Source: Muribaculaceae bacterium (GTDB taxonomy: Bacteria > Bacteroidota > Bacteroidia > Bacteroidales > Muribaculaceae). Taken from it: DNA of 64,000 nt. Positions within the stretch are counted from its first letter, which is position 1. Each line of letters opens with the position of its first letter. Below are positions 16,304-24,788 of this stretch, one piece after another. A program made the translations under genes and the position numbers. Where the stretch lies: assembly GCA_017651515.1 (NCBI GenBank), contig JAGCCU010000038.1, forward strand, positions 1 through 64,000. The letters are read 5' to 3'. Below the pieces are notes generated by a model, which worked only from the letters and a program-made list of their open reading frames with translations, did not search any database and was not told where the DNA came from.

Positions 16304-18205
16304 ATGAAACCAAAATTTGATACCTTGAAAAACCTGAGAATGAATGACCATGGCGACGCCTGGACGGTCACCGGCCTTCCACGGCACGTCGCCACCATCC
16401 CCGAAGGACACCGACTCGTGTTCATCGACGGCGGTCACTACATCACCATCAGTAGCAGCACACTCTATTGCGACGGCACAGCCATCACCACCCTGACAGG
16501 CTCATTGGTAAACATCCACCGTGTAGGTGCCATGCTGGTAGCAGTTACCACGCAAGGCATTACCTACCTTGCCCAGAACGGTGACACATGGCAGCCGGTG
16601 GCTCCCACCGAAGCCTTGCCTGTCATCATTTTCAGCCAGCAGGCTTCGACGCCGCTCACTGCTTCGCTGCCAGCTATCGCCTTTGCCCAGCCTTACGACA
16701 CCTGGCAGTCTCCGCTGCAGCAGGCCGATGTGAACGCACTTACCACAACGCTTCGCAATGCTTGGCGAGTAGTCACAGGGCAGGCAAATGCACAGGGGCT
16801 CTACTACGGCCCGATTCAGGCGCGTTACGGCGTCCGACTGTGGGACGACAGCTACCTGTGGATAAGCCAGCCCGTCACGTTGGGCGAGGCATTACTCTCC
16901 AACGCTCCCGACGTCACCGTAGATGTCGATGTGGTAAACAGCCGCTTTACCGGCACGCAGGCCTCATCGCTCACACTCTCCACCTTCACCCTCGGTATCG
17001 GCGTCACCAGCGGTGTGGCAGCGCACTGGCACAGCATGGTCAAAGCCGTGGACATTCTCGTCACCTCACAGGCTTCACCTGTGCTTTCCACCGAGAGCAT
17101 CTTCTACCGATGCCTCACCAGCAACGTTGGTGGACGGCATCCGGTGCTCAACTACGGCTTCACTCAGCAGTCGGCTTCTCAGGCCGCAGGGCAGATGGCT
17201 CGTTCACAGTGGACTGTAGTGGTTTCCTGTACCGACCTCGATGCACTCGCACAGGGACAGTGGACGCCAGCAGCCGTCACTGATTCCATCACCCTAACCG
17301 CCGCACAGTGCAATGCCGCAACGCTGCCTGCCCAACGGCCCTTGGTAGCCTCGCTGGTGTGCAACGGACGCCTCTATCTTGCCGATGCCGACGGACTGAT
17401 GACTACCAGCCGGCCTGCCAATGCGCTTGTCGTGGAACGCTCGTGCGTGGTGACAGGCGCTGGGCTTCTCGGACTCGCTCCAGTGCCACGCTCACTCTAT
17501 TCTGGTGGATTCGGGCGTTATCCCGTCTATCTGTTCACCACCGAGGGCATCTTTGCCGTGCCGCTCACTGCGCAGGGCGTCTATGGAGAACCCCGTCTGC
17601 TTGACCGCACCATCCTTGATGCTGCATGCCTTCCGGTAGAGGGCAATCGAGACATCTACTTCACCTCGGTGCATGGACATCTGTGCCGGTTACGTGCCAG
17701 CAATGTAAGTGTAGTGGCGAATGGAGCCAATGTGCGTCACACGGCATGGGACGACGTGCACGATGAACTCTGGTGCCTGACCACCGACGGCACGCTATGG
17801 GCATTGGTCGCCGGAGAAATGCTTGTCAAGCGCACCATTGGTGCATCGCATCTCTTCAACGATCTCACGCAAGCTTTGGCGGTCAATGCTGATGGCGAAA
17901 TACTCGACCTTACCGACGAGCAGCAGGCGATGATGGAAGTGGAACTGCTCACGCAGCCCGAAGTGTGCCGCAAGCCTCCCAGGCAGGCCGTTTGGCAGAT
18001 TTATGGCGACGACGTGCATCTGAGGCTCGACCTGCTTGGCGAGCGCGGACTGAGCTGCCACGGCTTCCTCGTGAACAGGATGACAGTTAACGGGCGTATC
18101 GCGGCACCTCTTGTCGTGCCGCTCTTCCCGCCGCCACTGCGCACGGTCCGCCGCCACATCACCGGCACTGCCGCCTCCGGCACCATCATCCATCTCCTAC
18201 TCTGA
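16304..18205 (+). CDS. Large protein of unknown function, repeat-rich beta structure, downstream of terminase
   Basis: A 633-residue protein I do not recognise. It has no signal peptide or membrane segment. Composition is rich in Thr, Ala, Val, Leu and Ser, with many short strands separated by Gly/Asp turns, such as LVFIDGGHYITISSSTLYCD, GAMLVAVTTQGITYLAQNGD, RLYLADADGLMTTSRPAN, YPVYLFTTEGIFAVPLTAQG and DELWCLTTDGTLWALVAGEM. These look like repeated blades of a beta-propeller. Such proteins occur as virion or tail components in phages, which fits its position after a terminase gene, but that is inference. Base composition is visibly GC-richer than the flanking dockerin-type genes, supporting horizontal origin of the two-gene island. 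A stop codon is followed closely by the 310-bp repeat element. Confidence 0.7.
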   Translation: MKPKFDTLKNLRMNDHGDAWTVTGLPRHVATIPEGHRLVFIDGGHYITISSSTLYCDGTAITTLTGSLVNIHRVGAMLVAVTTQGITYLAQNGDTWQPVAPTEALPVIIFSQQASTPLTASLPAIAFAQPYDTWQSPLQQADVNALTTTLRNAWRVVTGQANAQGLYYGPIQARYGVRLWDDSYLWISQPVTLGEALLSNAPDVTVDVDVVNSRFTGTQASSLTLSTFTLGIGVTSGVAAHWHSMVKAVDILVTSQASPVLSTESIFYRCLTSNVGGRHPVLNYGFTQQSASQAAGQMARSQWTVVVSCTDLDALAQGQWTPAAVTDSITLTAAQCNAATLPAQRPLVASLVCNGRLYLADADGLMTTSRPANALVVERSCVVTGAGLLGLAPVPRSLYSGGFGRYPVYLFTTEGIFAVPLTAQGVYGEPRLLDRTILDAACLPVEGNRDIYFTSVHGHLCRLRASNVSVVANGANVRHTAWDDVHDELWCLTTDGTLWALVAGEMLVKRTIGASHLFNDLTQALAVNADGEILDLTDEQQAMMEVELLTQPEVCRKPPRQAVWQIYGDDVHLRLDLLGERGLSCHGFLVNRMTVNGRIAAPLVVPLFPPPLRTVRRHITGTAASGTIIHLLL

Positions 18206-18240
18206 ATTTTCACCTCTTGTGGGCGGCTCCAATTGTGGGT

Positions 18241-18549
18241 ACTTTGAAGCCCGTAGGGCTGATAAGAGTATAGGCAGGAGTGGAGCCAAAGGCGAAACTC
18301 CTGTATCAATAAGGCAAATATCGGCCATAGCCCCATCGGGGCGGCAGTTAAAGCCTGACAGTCTGTCGCCCCGATGGGGCTACTATTCTACTTGTCAATA
18401 TATTTTACAGGGGTTCACTCTTGTGCAACATCGGCTGTACCTCAGCAATGTTCAAGTTACTTGACATTGCATTCGGCTTGCACGATGGTTGCACTTCGTT
18501 CCACCCCTGCCTATGCCCTGGCCAGCCCTAACGGGCTTTTGTTTGACAG
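18241..18549 (+). repeat. Roughly 310-bp structured repeat element, copy 1
   Basis: Near-identical to 21904-22213 in the same orientation. Ends are imperfect inverted repeats: the left end reads AGCCCGTAGGGCTGATAAG then AGTATAGGCAGGAGTGGA, and the right end, read on the minus strand, AGCCCGTTAGGGCTGGCCAG then GGCATAGGCAGGGGTGGA. The centre carries AGCCCCATCGGGGCG pairing with CGCCCCGATGGGGCT around a short spacer. No transposase is encoded; it behaves like a MITE or a large RNA-forming extragenic palindrome. Confidence 0.85.
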
Positions 18550-18689
18550 TACTTTTGGTTCTTGGTTCTCGGTTCTCGGTTCTCATTATTAATTGTGTGT
18601 TGTTAATTGCCAAAACACATTTATATTACGAAAATGAAATTTTTTGGCATTTTTTTTGAAAAACCATGCAAATAATTAAGGATTATTAT

Positions 18690-18697
18690 TAACTTTG
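18690..18697 (+). promoter_or_regulatory. -7 box (TAACTTTG) for the LRR-dockerin gene
   Basis: Exact TAnnTTTG match in AT-rich sequence 120 bases before the start codon. The nearest TTTG upstream (18655-18658) is 31 bases away, too far for a canonical -33 box. Confidence 0.5.
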
Positions 18698-18816
18698 CAG
18701 CATTATGGAATATTGTTTTCCGTATCGCTACAGTTTTTTATTGCTTTATTAAAATAAGTAAAGCCTATATATTAACCTGATAACTAATTAATTAATAACT
18801 TTTATACATTACGACT

Positions 18817-21585
18817 ATGATTAAAAAACTACTCCTTCTGCTGATGGTCGCCATGGCGGCATTCAGCATCCAAGCAGCCACGAAGTATCAAATCAACGTG
18901 GGTAACGTGGAAGTCACCAGTGATAACAAGGACAACGTCAAGGGTGGTGACATCAAGTACTATACCCATGATGGCACTGTGACTTCAACACAATATTATG
19001 ATGCATATGTAAAATATGATCCAAGTACTAACACCCTTACGCTCCGCAACATCTATATCAGCCGTGAGGGTAGTGGCAAATATGGTGTCCATAACAGGGA
19101 TTGCTCGGGATTGAAGATTATTTTTGAAGGTTACAACTGTTACATCAATTCATACGATGCACCTGCTTTGAAACTCGAGAAATCCACCACACTTGAGAAC
19201 GGCTACACCAAGACTGTGATCAGCAGCAGTCACAAAAGTGCCATTGAGATGGGTAGTTACTCTTACTACATCCAAGGCAGCAATGCTCAGGAATTCACAG
19301 TAAAAACACTGGGTACCGACTCACCCGACTGCCTCCACGGCAACGGTACTGGCTCCACAACGGTCTATTTTAGAGGTGCGAAAGTGATAATTCAAAGTGC
19401 CTATGGATATGGTCTGAACTCGTTCAAGGCCAATTTCGAGAAGAACAGCGACGTGACAATCAAAGCCAACAGCAAGAAGGCGAGCGTGAACAATGTCAGC
19501 ATGTCGTTCTACACTTCCGGCGGCAAGATTCCTGCGGTTCTCTCACCGTATAGAGCTGAATATTCCAGCAGCAGCAATACCATCATTTATTACACCACAG
19601 GCGGTGCCATAAATGATCAGGATATCTACATCAGCGACCAGTATGCCGTTATCCTCAACTCAAATTACTTTCCTAACGTTAACTTCCGCGATGTTCTTTA
19701 TTCACGGTATTTCCATAAAGGATATCTTACTGACAGCGACATCTCCTCTTTCACCTCACTCGATGTCAGTAGCACTGGTGTCACCGACCTGACAGGTATC
19801 AACTACTTCACCGCACTCACCTATCTGAATTGCTCCAATACTAACTTGACTTCGTTTAACATCTCCAAGCTCAGCAATCTTAAAACGCTTAACTGCGCCA
19901 ACTGTAAGTTGACTGCGCTCGATGTCTCTGGCAATGGTCAACTGCAGTACCTGTATGCAAATGGCAACAAGATCACTTCGCTTTCGAATATCAACTCTTC
20001 CAATACAAAGCTGGTTGAAGTGGATCTTTCCGGCTCGAGCAATAATTTCGGCACTTTCCAGGCGGTGTCTTTCTCGTATTTGAAGTCAGTAAAGCTGCAG
20101 TACTGTCCTATAGCCACAGTTTCCATCCGTTACTGCCCACAATTGACCACAGTAGATTTTATGTATGCCGGTTATAATAATGGTAATTACGCAAGTGTCT
20201 ATGTCCACGATAACAGCAATCTCACGTCACTTCTCGTAAAGAGTGCCAATATAAAAATACTCGATTGCAGAAACAACAAGCTTTCTTCGCTTGACCTCAG
20301 TGGCGGCACTACGAACCATCTGGAGGAGCTGTACTGCGGCAGCAACCAGCTCACATCACTTAGCGGGCCTATGCCTAACCTCAAGACCTTAGAATGTTAC
20401 GGCAACAAGCTTACATCCTTGGACTTGACTAACTATTTCACAAAACTGGAAACGTTGAGCTGCTACAACAACCAGCTCACTTCGCTCAACATGAGCGGCT
20501 GCCCGTCACTGAAGACCTTGTGGTGCGATGACAACCAGCTCACCTCGCTCAGTAATTTGCCTAACTCCATCCAGTCAATCAACTGCAAGAACAACAAGTT
20601 CACCAGCTTGACAATTACAGGCAAGGGCGCCTTATATGAACTCTACTGTCAGAACAATGCTTCGCTTACCTCGCTCACTGCAAGCGGCAACGCCCTTGTC
20701 AGGCTTTATGCCTCTCAATGTCCTGCGCTACAAACAGTGGACTGCTCAAGCAATCAACTCGTCAACGGCTCCAGTTCAGGACTCGATCTTTATTCTTCAG
20801 ACAACGTGACGACCCTGTATTGCTCCAACAATAAGTTTACAAGCCTTAACTTGACCAGTCAGACCAAACTGAGTTTACTGGATTGCCATAATAATCAGCT
20901 CACTTCGCTCAGTCTGCCATCTTCAGTAACTTCGGTCAATTGCGGAAACAACAAGTTCACCAGCTTGACAATCACAGGCAGAAGTGCGCTGAATACTCTG
21001 GACGTCAGCAACAATGCATCGCTGACATCGCTCAGTGCCAGGGACAACGCCTTGACCTCGGTCAATGTTTCGGGTTGCAGTGCCTTGAGCGAACTCTATT
21101 TGCAACACAACAATCTGGCCTCGCTATCGGTGCAGGGTTGCAATAAACTTCGTTATTTATATATCACCAGAAACAGAATCAATGGCAATGCGATGACGGC
21201 TCTGATTAACAGCATGCGCAACATACCAGAAACAGAGTCAGAAGGTCTCTTCGGAGTAATTGCCAAGAACTCTGGTTCTCCAGAATATAATGAAATTACA
21301 ACCGAGCAGGTGAAAGCTGCACGTGCAAAACGCTGGATGCCGAAGGAAGCTATTGTTGATTCCAATGGTAACACAACATGGGTGGACATCCCCGAATCTA
21401 GTGGTGTGCTTGGCGACCTGAATGGCAACGGCTATGTTGACGTTGAAGACGTGAACGCTGCTATCAACATTCTACTCAAGAAGAAGACTATGGCCGACTA
21501 TCCCGGCAACGGCGACATGGACGGCAACGGTTACATCGACGTTGAGGACGTCAATGCAATGATCAACATCATCCTCAAGCTGTAA
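18817..21585 (+). CDS. Secreted leucine-rich-repeat protein with C-terminal dockerin-like module
   Basis: A 922-residue exported protein (signal MIKKLLLLLMVAMAAFSIQA). Residues about 20-270 form a beta-rich domain with no recognised family. From about 290 to 830 there is an array of short leucine-rich repeats of the Bacteroidetes pattern LxxLxCxxNxLTSLxxS, for example LEELYCGSNQLTSLSG, LETLSCYNNQLTSLNMSG and LSLLDCHNNQLTSLSLP. Two stretches about 357 bases apart in the DNA (near 20580 and 20937) are close duplicates. The last 55 residues are a dockerin-like pair, GDLNGNGYVDVEDVNAAINI and GDMDGNGYIDVEDVNAMINI. LRR proteins of this kind mediate adhesion or protein binding at the surface (family knowledge); the partner is unknown. 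The gene stands alone between two copies of a 310-bp repeat and ends at a strong hairpin. Confidence 0.9.
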   Translation: MIKKLLLLLMVAMAAFSIQAATKYQINVGNVEVTSDNKDNVKGGDIKYYTHDGTVTSTQYYDAYVKYDPSTNTLTLRNIYISREGSGKYGVHNRDCSGLKIIFEGYNCYINSYDAPALKLEKSTTLENGYTKTVISSSHKSAIEMGSYSYYIQGSNAQEFTVKTLGTDSPDCLHGNGTGSTTVYFRGAKVIIQSAYGYGLNSFKANFEKNSDVTIKANSKKASVNNVSMSFYTSGGKIPAVLSPYRAEYSSSSNTIIYYTTGGAINDQDIYISDQYAVILNSNYFPNVNFRDVLYSRYFHKGYLTDSDISSFTSLDVSSTGVTDLTGINYFTALTYLNCSNTNLTSFNISKLSNLKTLNCANCKLTALDVSGNGQLQYLYANGNKITSLSNINSSNTKLVEVDLSGSSNNFGTFQAVSFSYLKSVKLQYCPIATVSIRYCPQLTTVDFMYAGYNNGNYASVYVHDNSNLTSLLVKSANIKILDCRNNKLSSLDLSGGTTNHLEELYCGSNQLTSLSGPMPNLKTLECYGNKLTSLDLTNYFTKLETLSCYNNQLTSLNMSGCPSLKTLWCDDNQLTSLSNLPNSIQSINCKNNKFTSLTITGKGALYELYCQNNASLTSLTASGNALVRLYASQCPALQTVDCSSNQLVNGSSSGLDLYSSDNVTTLYCSNNKFTSLNLTSQTKLSLLDCHNNQLTSLSLPSSVTSVNCGNNKFTSLTITGRSALNTLDVSNNASLTSLSARDNALTSVNVSGCSALSELYLQHNNLASLSVQGCNKLRYLYITRNRINGNAMTALINSMRNIPETESEGLFGVIAKNSGSPEYNEITTEQVKAARAKRWMPKEAIVDSNGNTTWVDIPESSGVLGDLNGNGYVDVEDVNAAINILLKKKTMADYPGNGDMDGNGYIDVEDVNAMINIILKL

Positions 21586-21658
21586 GCTTCAAGAGCCAAG
21601 AACCGAGAATCAAGCCTCATTTGATATAAGAGAATTGACCCTCGTATGGTAAATTGAT

Positions 21659-21689
21659 GAGCCGAGCCCCGTTAATCGAGGCTCGGCTC
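21659..21689 (+). terminator. Hairpin terminator after the LRR-dockerin gene
   Basis: GAGCCGAGCC and GGCTCGGCTC make a perfect 10-bp stem with an 11-base loop, 74 bases after the stop codon, followed by TCATTATCTCC. Confidence 0.65.
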
Positions 21690-21903
21690 TCATTATCTCC
21701 TTAAGCTGAAGAGATCCGAAAGTTGGATACTATCACTACTACGGCACATCTACGAAGTGCCTACATTGAGAGTACATCCTTATCACACAGTGGGCTCCAC
21801 ACACATTCGAGGTGGAACCCACAATGTGTTTCGCACAACTTCAAGTCTAACGACTTGACTTTTCACTATTCTCTATAAACTATTTACTGGTTTTCCTAGA
21901 CTC

Positions 21904-22213
21904 ACTTTGAAGCCCGTAGGGCTGATAAGAGTATAGGCAGGAGTGGAGCCAAAGGCGGAACTCCTGCATCAATTAGCCAAATATAGGCAATAGCCCCATC
22001 GGGGCGACAGTTAGAAGCCTGACAGTCTGCCGCCCCGATGGGGCTACTATTTTCGTTTCAATATATTTTACAGGGGTTCACTCTCGTGCAACATCGGCTG
22101 CGCCTCAGCAATGTTCAAGTTTGCTTGACATTGCATTCGACTTGCACGATGGTTGCACTTCGTTTCACCCCTGCCTATGCCCTGTCCAGCCCTAACGGGC
22201 TTTTATTTGACAG
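21904..22213 (+). repeat. Roughly 310-bp structured repeat element, copy 2
   Basis: Same orientation and near-identical to 18241-18549. Differences are scattered single bases and short changes (for example ACTTGTCAATATA versus TTTCGTTTCAATATA before the shared TTTTACAGGGGTTCACTCT). It ends 35 bases from the stop codon of the convergent TonB-receptor gene. Confidence 0.85.
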
Positions 22214-22247
22214 AAAATAGCCCTCTCGGCTTTTGGCTTTGGTTGGC

Positions 22248-24497
22248 TTAATAACCTCCTTGGCTTCCCTGGCCACCACCTTGGTTGCCCTGGCCTTCGC
22301 CGGCACTGCTGCCGCCCACCACATCGTCGTTCTCAATGGTTTTGTCGGTCTTTTTGACTCGGGCATTGAGCGAACCGAAACGGTAACTGATTCTCAGGTT
22401 GAAGCTACGTTGCATGAACTCATAGTGGCCACGCCCCGTGTAATCTCCCTGCGTAGTGTATTGGTTGTAACTGCTATATTTCGGTGAGAACGGCCTCTGG
22501 GCGCTGATGTTGATAGTCAGGCGGTCCTCTTTTAGGAAGCTGCGTTGCAGACTGAATCCATAGAACCATGCGTGGCCTTCGTGGCTATATAGGTCTTCGG
22601 CGCCGCCGCCCCACTTGCCGCCATGAGCTGTAAGGCGCAGTTTCCAAGGCAGCTGCTGAGTGACCTGGGTATAGAAGAACGAAGCCCAGTATCCCTTGTT
22701 GGTCAGTCCCAGTGCGTCACTGTGGTAATAGTCGTGACCGATGTCACCGTTGAACATCATGCTCGTTTTGGCGGCAATCTGCCATTGGAAGAAGCCGTTC
22801 AGGCCTACATGGCGACGGGTGAGCGTGTTCTGGTAGGTGTCGATGTCCTTGCCGTCTTCCCTCCATCGGACGCCGGTGATTTCGTTGTTGCTCCACGAGA
22901 AGTTCGGTGCCACGTTGAACGTGAACTTCGGACCGATCTGCATGTATGTGATGCTGGTGGAGTAGTTGCGCGCACTTCCCAGGTGAGCGTTGCCGTAGTG
23001 GATGCTCGTGGGACCCTCGATCACTGCCGGGTTCAGATAACTGATACCTGGGCGGTTGATGCTGGTGGAGAATGCCCACTTCAGGCTGCGTGCAAAGTCA
23101 ATCTGGTAGTTCAAGCTGGCGCTTGGCACCCAGTCGTTGAGTGTGCGGTGGAACGACTCCTGCGAACCGTCGGGATAGCTGGCCTTCAGGTAACTCCACT
23201 CATAGCGCAGACCGGCACGTGCCGTCCACTTGTCATGAGTATAGGTGTAGCTGAGATAGGCAGCACCTACCTGTGTGAGGTGCTTGAAGCGCGAGTCCAG
23301 TTCATCGAGAGTGGCATTGCCGCTAGCGTAGTTCATGGTAGTGTGGCTTGTGTTGGAACGATAGATATACTTCAATCCAGTCTCTATCTTGTGGCCCAGG
23401 GCGATGGGACGTGTCCAGTCGAGCTGCCAGGTGTGCTCCCAGAAACGCTCATTGCCTTTCTGTTTCATGAAGTCGTATGGCATGGGCGAGTTCCATCCGT
23501 CGGTGTATTGCGTCTCTTGATTTGTCTTGTTCAGGGTACTGGAGAGCATGTAGCTAGCGGTTATCACCTCGTTTTTACGCTGGGTGCGGTGCTGGTAGTC
23601 AAGACGTCCGTTTATATTATAATAATGGTTGCCCTCAGTGTTCAGGTGCTGTCCGAAACGATAGATAGGCTCACCTCCGGCAGCTGTCATCGTGGTCAAG
23701 GCGTCGCTGAAGCCGCCATAGTTATAATAGAATCCACCTACCGATGCAGTGATCAGGTTGAGCGTGTCGGCCTCGTAGCTTGCTTCAAGATTGCCATAGT
23801 GCACGTTCACTGATGCATCGCCTCCACTCATTGTGTGCAGAGTGTCGCCTGAAAGAGTATAGATTTGAGTCATGTCCTGAATCTGCTTGTTGGCATTGTG
23901 GCCACGATGCATCATGCCGTAGTTGAGGCTGGTAACCAGTTTGCCGTGCTGTGCGGTGACATAGGTGTTGGCATTCGGGCTGCCATAGATGTCGATGCCT
24001 GCGCTCACGGTACCTGTGGCACCGCTCATGCCGCTGGCATCCTTCATAACGATGTTGAGGATGGCAGTAACGCCCTCGGCATCATATTTCGCTCCGGGCT
24101 CGGTAATCACCTCGATGCGCTTGATCATGCTGGCCGGGATTGCCTTGAGCACTTCCTTGGGATTCTGAGAGATGCCTGGGTCGGGATGACCATTCTTATA
24201 TATCTTGAATGCCGTGCCCCCCTTGACGCGGATGTTCTCCTCGCCATCGACGCTTACCAGAGGCACTTTGCGCAGCATGTCCATCGCTGTCTTGGTCTTG
24301 CTCTCTGAGTCGGCCTGTACGTCATAAGAAATGCGGTCTATCTCGGTTTTCACCAGCTGGCGCTGAGCAACCACTTCAAGGTCGCTAAGCTCCACGCTGA
24401 GCTGGATGTCGTCTATACTGTCGGGTACTTCCGTCACTTCCTGTGCTGTGGCGGTTAAAGATAATGCTGTAATAAGCAGTAATAATTTTCGTTGCAT
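22248..24497 (-). CDS. TonB-dependent receptor / outer membrane beta-barrel protein (OMP_b-brl_3 type)
   Basis: A 749-residue outer membrane protein with signal MQRKLLLLITALSLTATAQ. A plug domain follows: LEVVAQRQLVKTEIDRISYD near 42-60, MDMLRKVPLVSVDGEENIRV, then IYKNGHPDPGISQNPKEVLK and IKRIEVITEPGAKYDAEGVT near 125-145, the signature of the barrel-type receptors that lack a SusD partner. The barrel runs to about residue 710 (FNLRISYRFGSLNARV), and the protein ends in a low-complexity Gly/Gln/Ser tail terminating in Tyr. An N-terminal carboxypeptidase-D-like domain is absent, so it is shorter than SusC-type receptors. Ligand unknown. It faces the LRR gene tail-to-tail and lies downstream of the NagB/PIG-L gene after a 291-base gap. 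Confidence 0.88.
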   Translation of the reverse strand: MQRKLLLLITALSLTATAQEVTEVPDSIDDIQLSVELSDLEVVAQRQLVKTEIDRISYDVQADSESKTKTAMDMLRKVPLVSVDGEENIRVKGGTAFKIYKNGHPDPGISQNPKEVLKAIPASMIKRIEVITEPGAKYDAEGVTAILNIVMKDASGMSGATGTVSAGIDIYGSPNANTYVTAQHGKLVTSLNYGMMHRGHNANKQIQDMTQIYTLSGDTLHTMSGGDASVNVHYGNLEASYEADTLNLITASVGGFYYNYGGFSDALTTMTAAGGEPIYRFGQHLNTEGNHYYNINGRLDYQHRTQRKNEVITASYMLSSTLNKTNQETQYTDGWNSPMPYDFMKQKGNERFWEHTWQLDWTRPIALGHKIETGLKYIYRSNTSHTTMNYASGNATLDELDSRFKHLTQVGAAYLSYTYTHDKWTARAGLRYEWSYLKASYPDGSQESFHRTLNDWVPSASLNYQIDFARSLKWAFSTSINRPGISYLNPAVIEGPTSIHYGNAHLGSARNYSTSITYMQIGPKFTFNVAPNFSWSNNEITGVRWREDGKDIDTYQNTLTRRHVGLNGFFQWQIAAKTSMMFNGDIGHDYYHSDALGLTNKGYWASFFYTQVTQQLPWKLRLTAHGGKWGGGAEDLYSHEGHAWFYGFSLQRSFLKEDRLTINISAQRPFSPKYSSYNQYTTQGDYTGRGHYEFMQRSFNLRISYRFGSLNARVKKTDKTIENDDVVGGSSAGEGQGNQGGGQGSQGGY

Positions 24498-24788
24498 AGT
24501 TTGTACGTTTTGTTTGATGTTTTCTGTATAATAGACGCAATAGTTGTGCCGAAAGTTGCAGATTTTGCCGCTAAATAATGTTAAAATCTTATGTTAATTC
24601 ATAATCGTAGCTAACCAACAGCAAGTTAGCGTGAGTTCTATGAAAGTAAGAAGATGAAGCACGACTCCCACTCTACGCAAGGGATACTCCTCAGTCGTTA
24701 AGCGACAGCTCCTCTATACTTAGAGGAGCAACTGTGTTTCAGCACTTTATTGGGAAGTGTAAACTTAACTATTAACTATTAACGCCCT
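24498..24788. other. Gap between the NagB/PIG-L gene and the TonB-receptor gene
   Basis: Contains a GCTCCTCTA-tact-TAGAGGAGC hairpin (24708-24729) preceded by a TCG-ttaag-CGA loop (24695-24705). It resembles the C/G-run palindromic repeats in layout but with a different arm sequence. No gene is visible. Confidence 0.5.

Larger units (their letters stand above)
18206..18816. other. 611-base intergenic region holding repeat element copy 1 and the LRR gene promoter
   Basis: Contains the roughly 310-bp structured element (18241-18549), a run of TTCTTGGT/TTCTCGG units (18556-18588), then AT-rich sequence with a TAACTTTG -7 box at 18690-18697 and about 115 bases of leader. No protein-coding gene is supported; a 72-codon frame within the repeat (18374-18592) is discussed as rejected. 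Confidence 0.6.
21586..22247. other. 662-base convergent intergenic region with hairpins and repeat element copy 2
   Basis: After the terminator it holds GGCAC-atctacgaa-GTGCC (about 21743-21761), an 11-bp stem with one mismatch GTGGGCTCCAC/GTGGAACCCAC (21790-21822), AAGTC/GACTT (21843-21856) and then the second 310-bp element. No gene is supported. Confidence 0.6.

Noticed and set aside
16588..17283. A 231-codon frame inside the large gene downstream of terminase
   Set aside because: Same strand, different frame, Cys/His/Arg-rich, no start signal; a by-product of GC-rich coding sequence.
18374..18592. A 72-codon frame inside repeat copy 1, with a 60-codon counterpart in copy 2 (22038-22220)
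   Set aside because: The shared frame follows from the near-identity of the copies; the DNA is dominated by palindromes and the C-termini run into unrelated sequence.
22623..23813. A 396-codon open frame on the plus strand opposite the TonB-receptor gene
   Set aside because: It lies wholly antisense to a well-supported receptor gene, has no promoter or recognisable motif, and its length follows from codon bias on the other strand.
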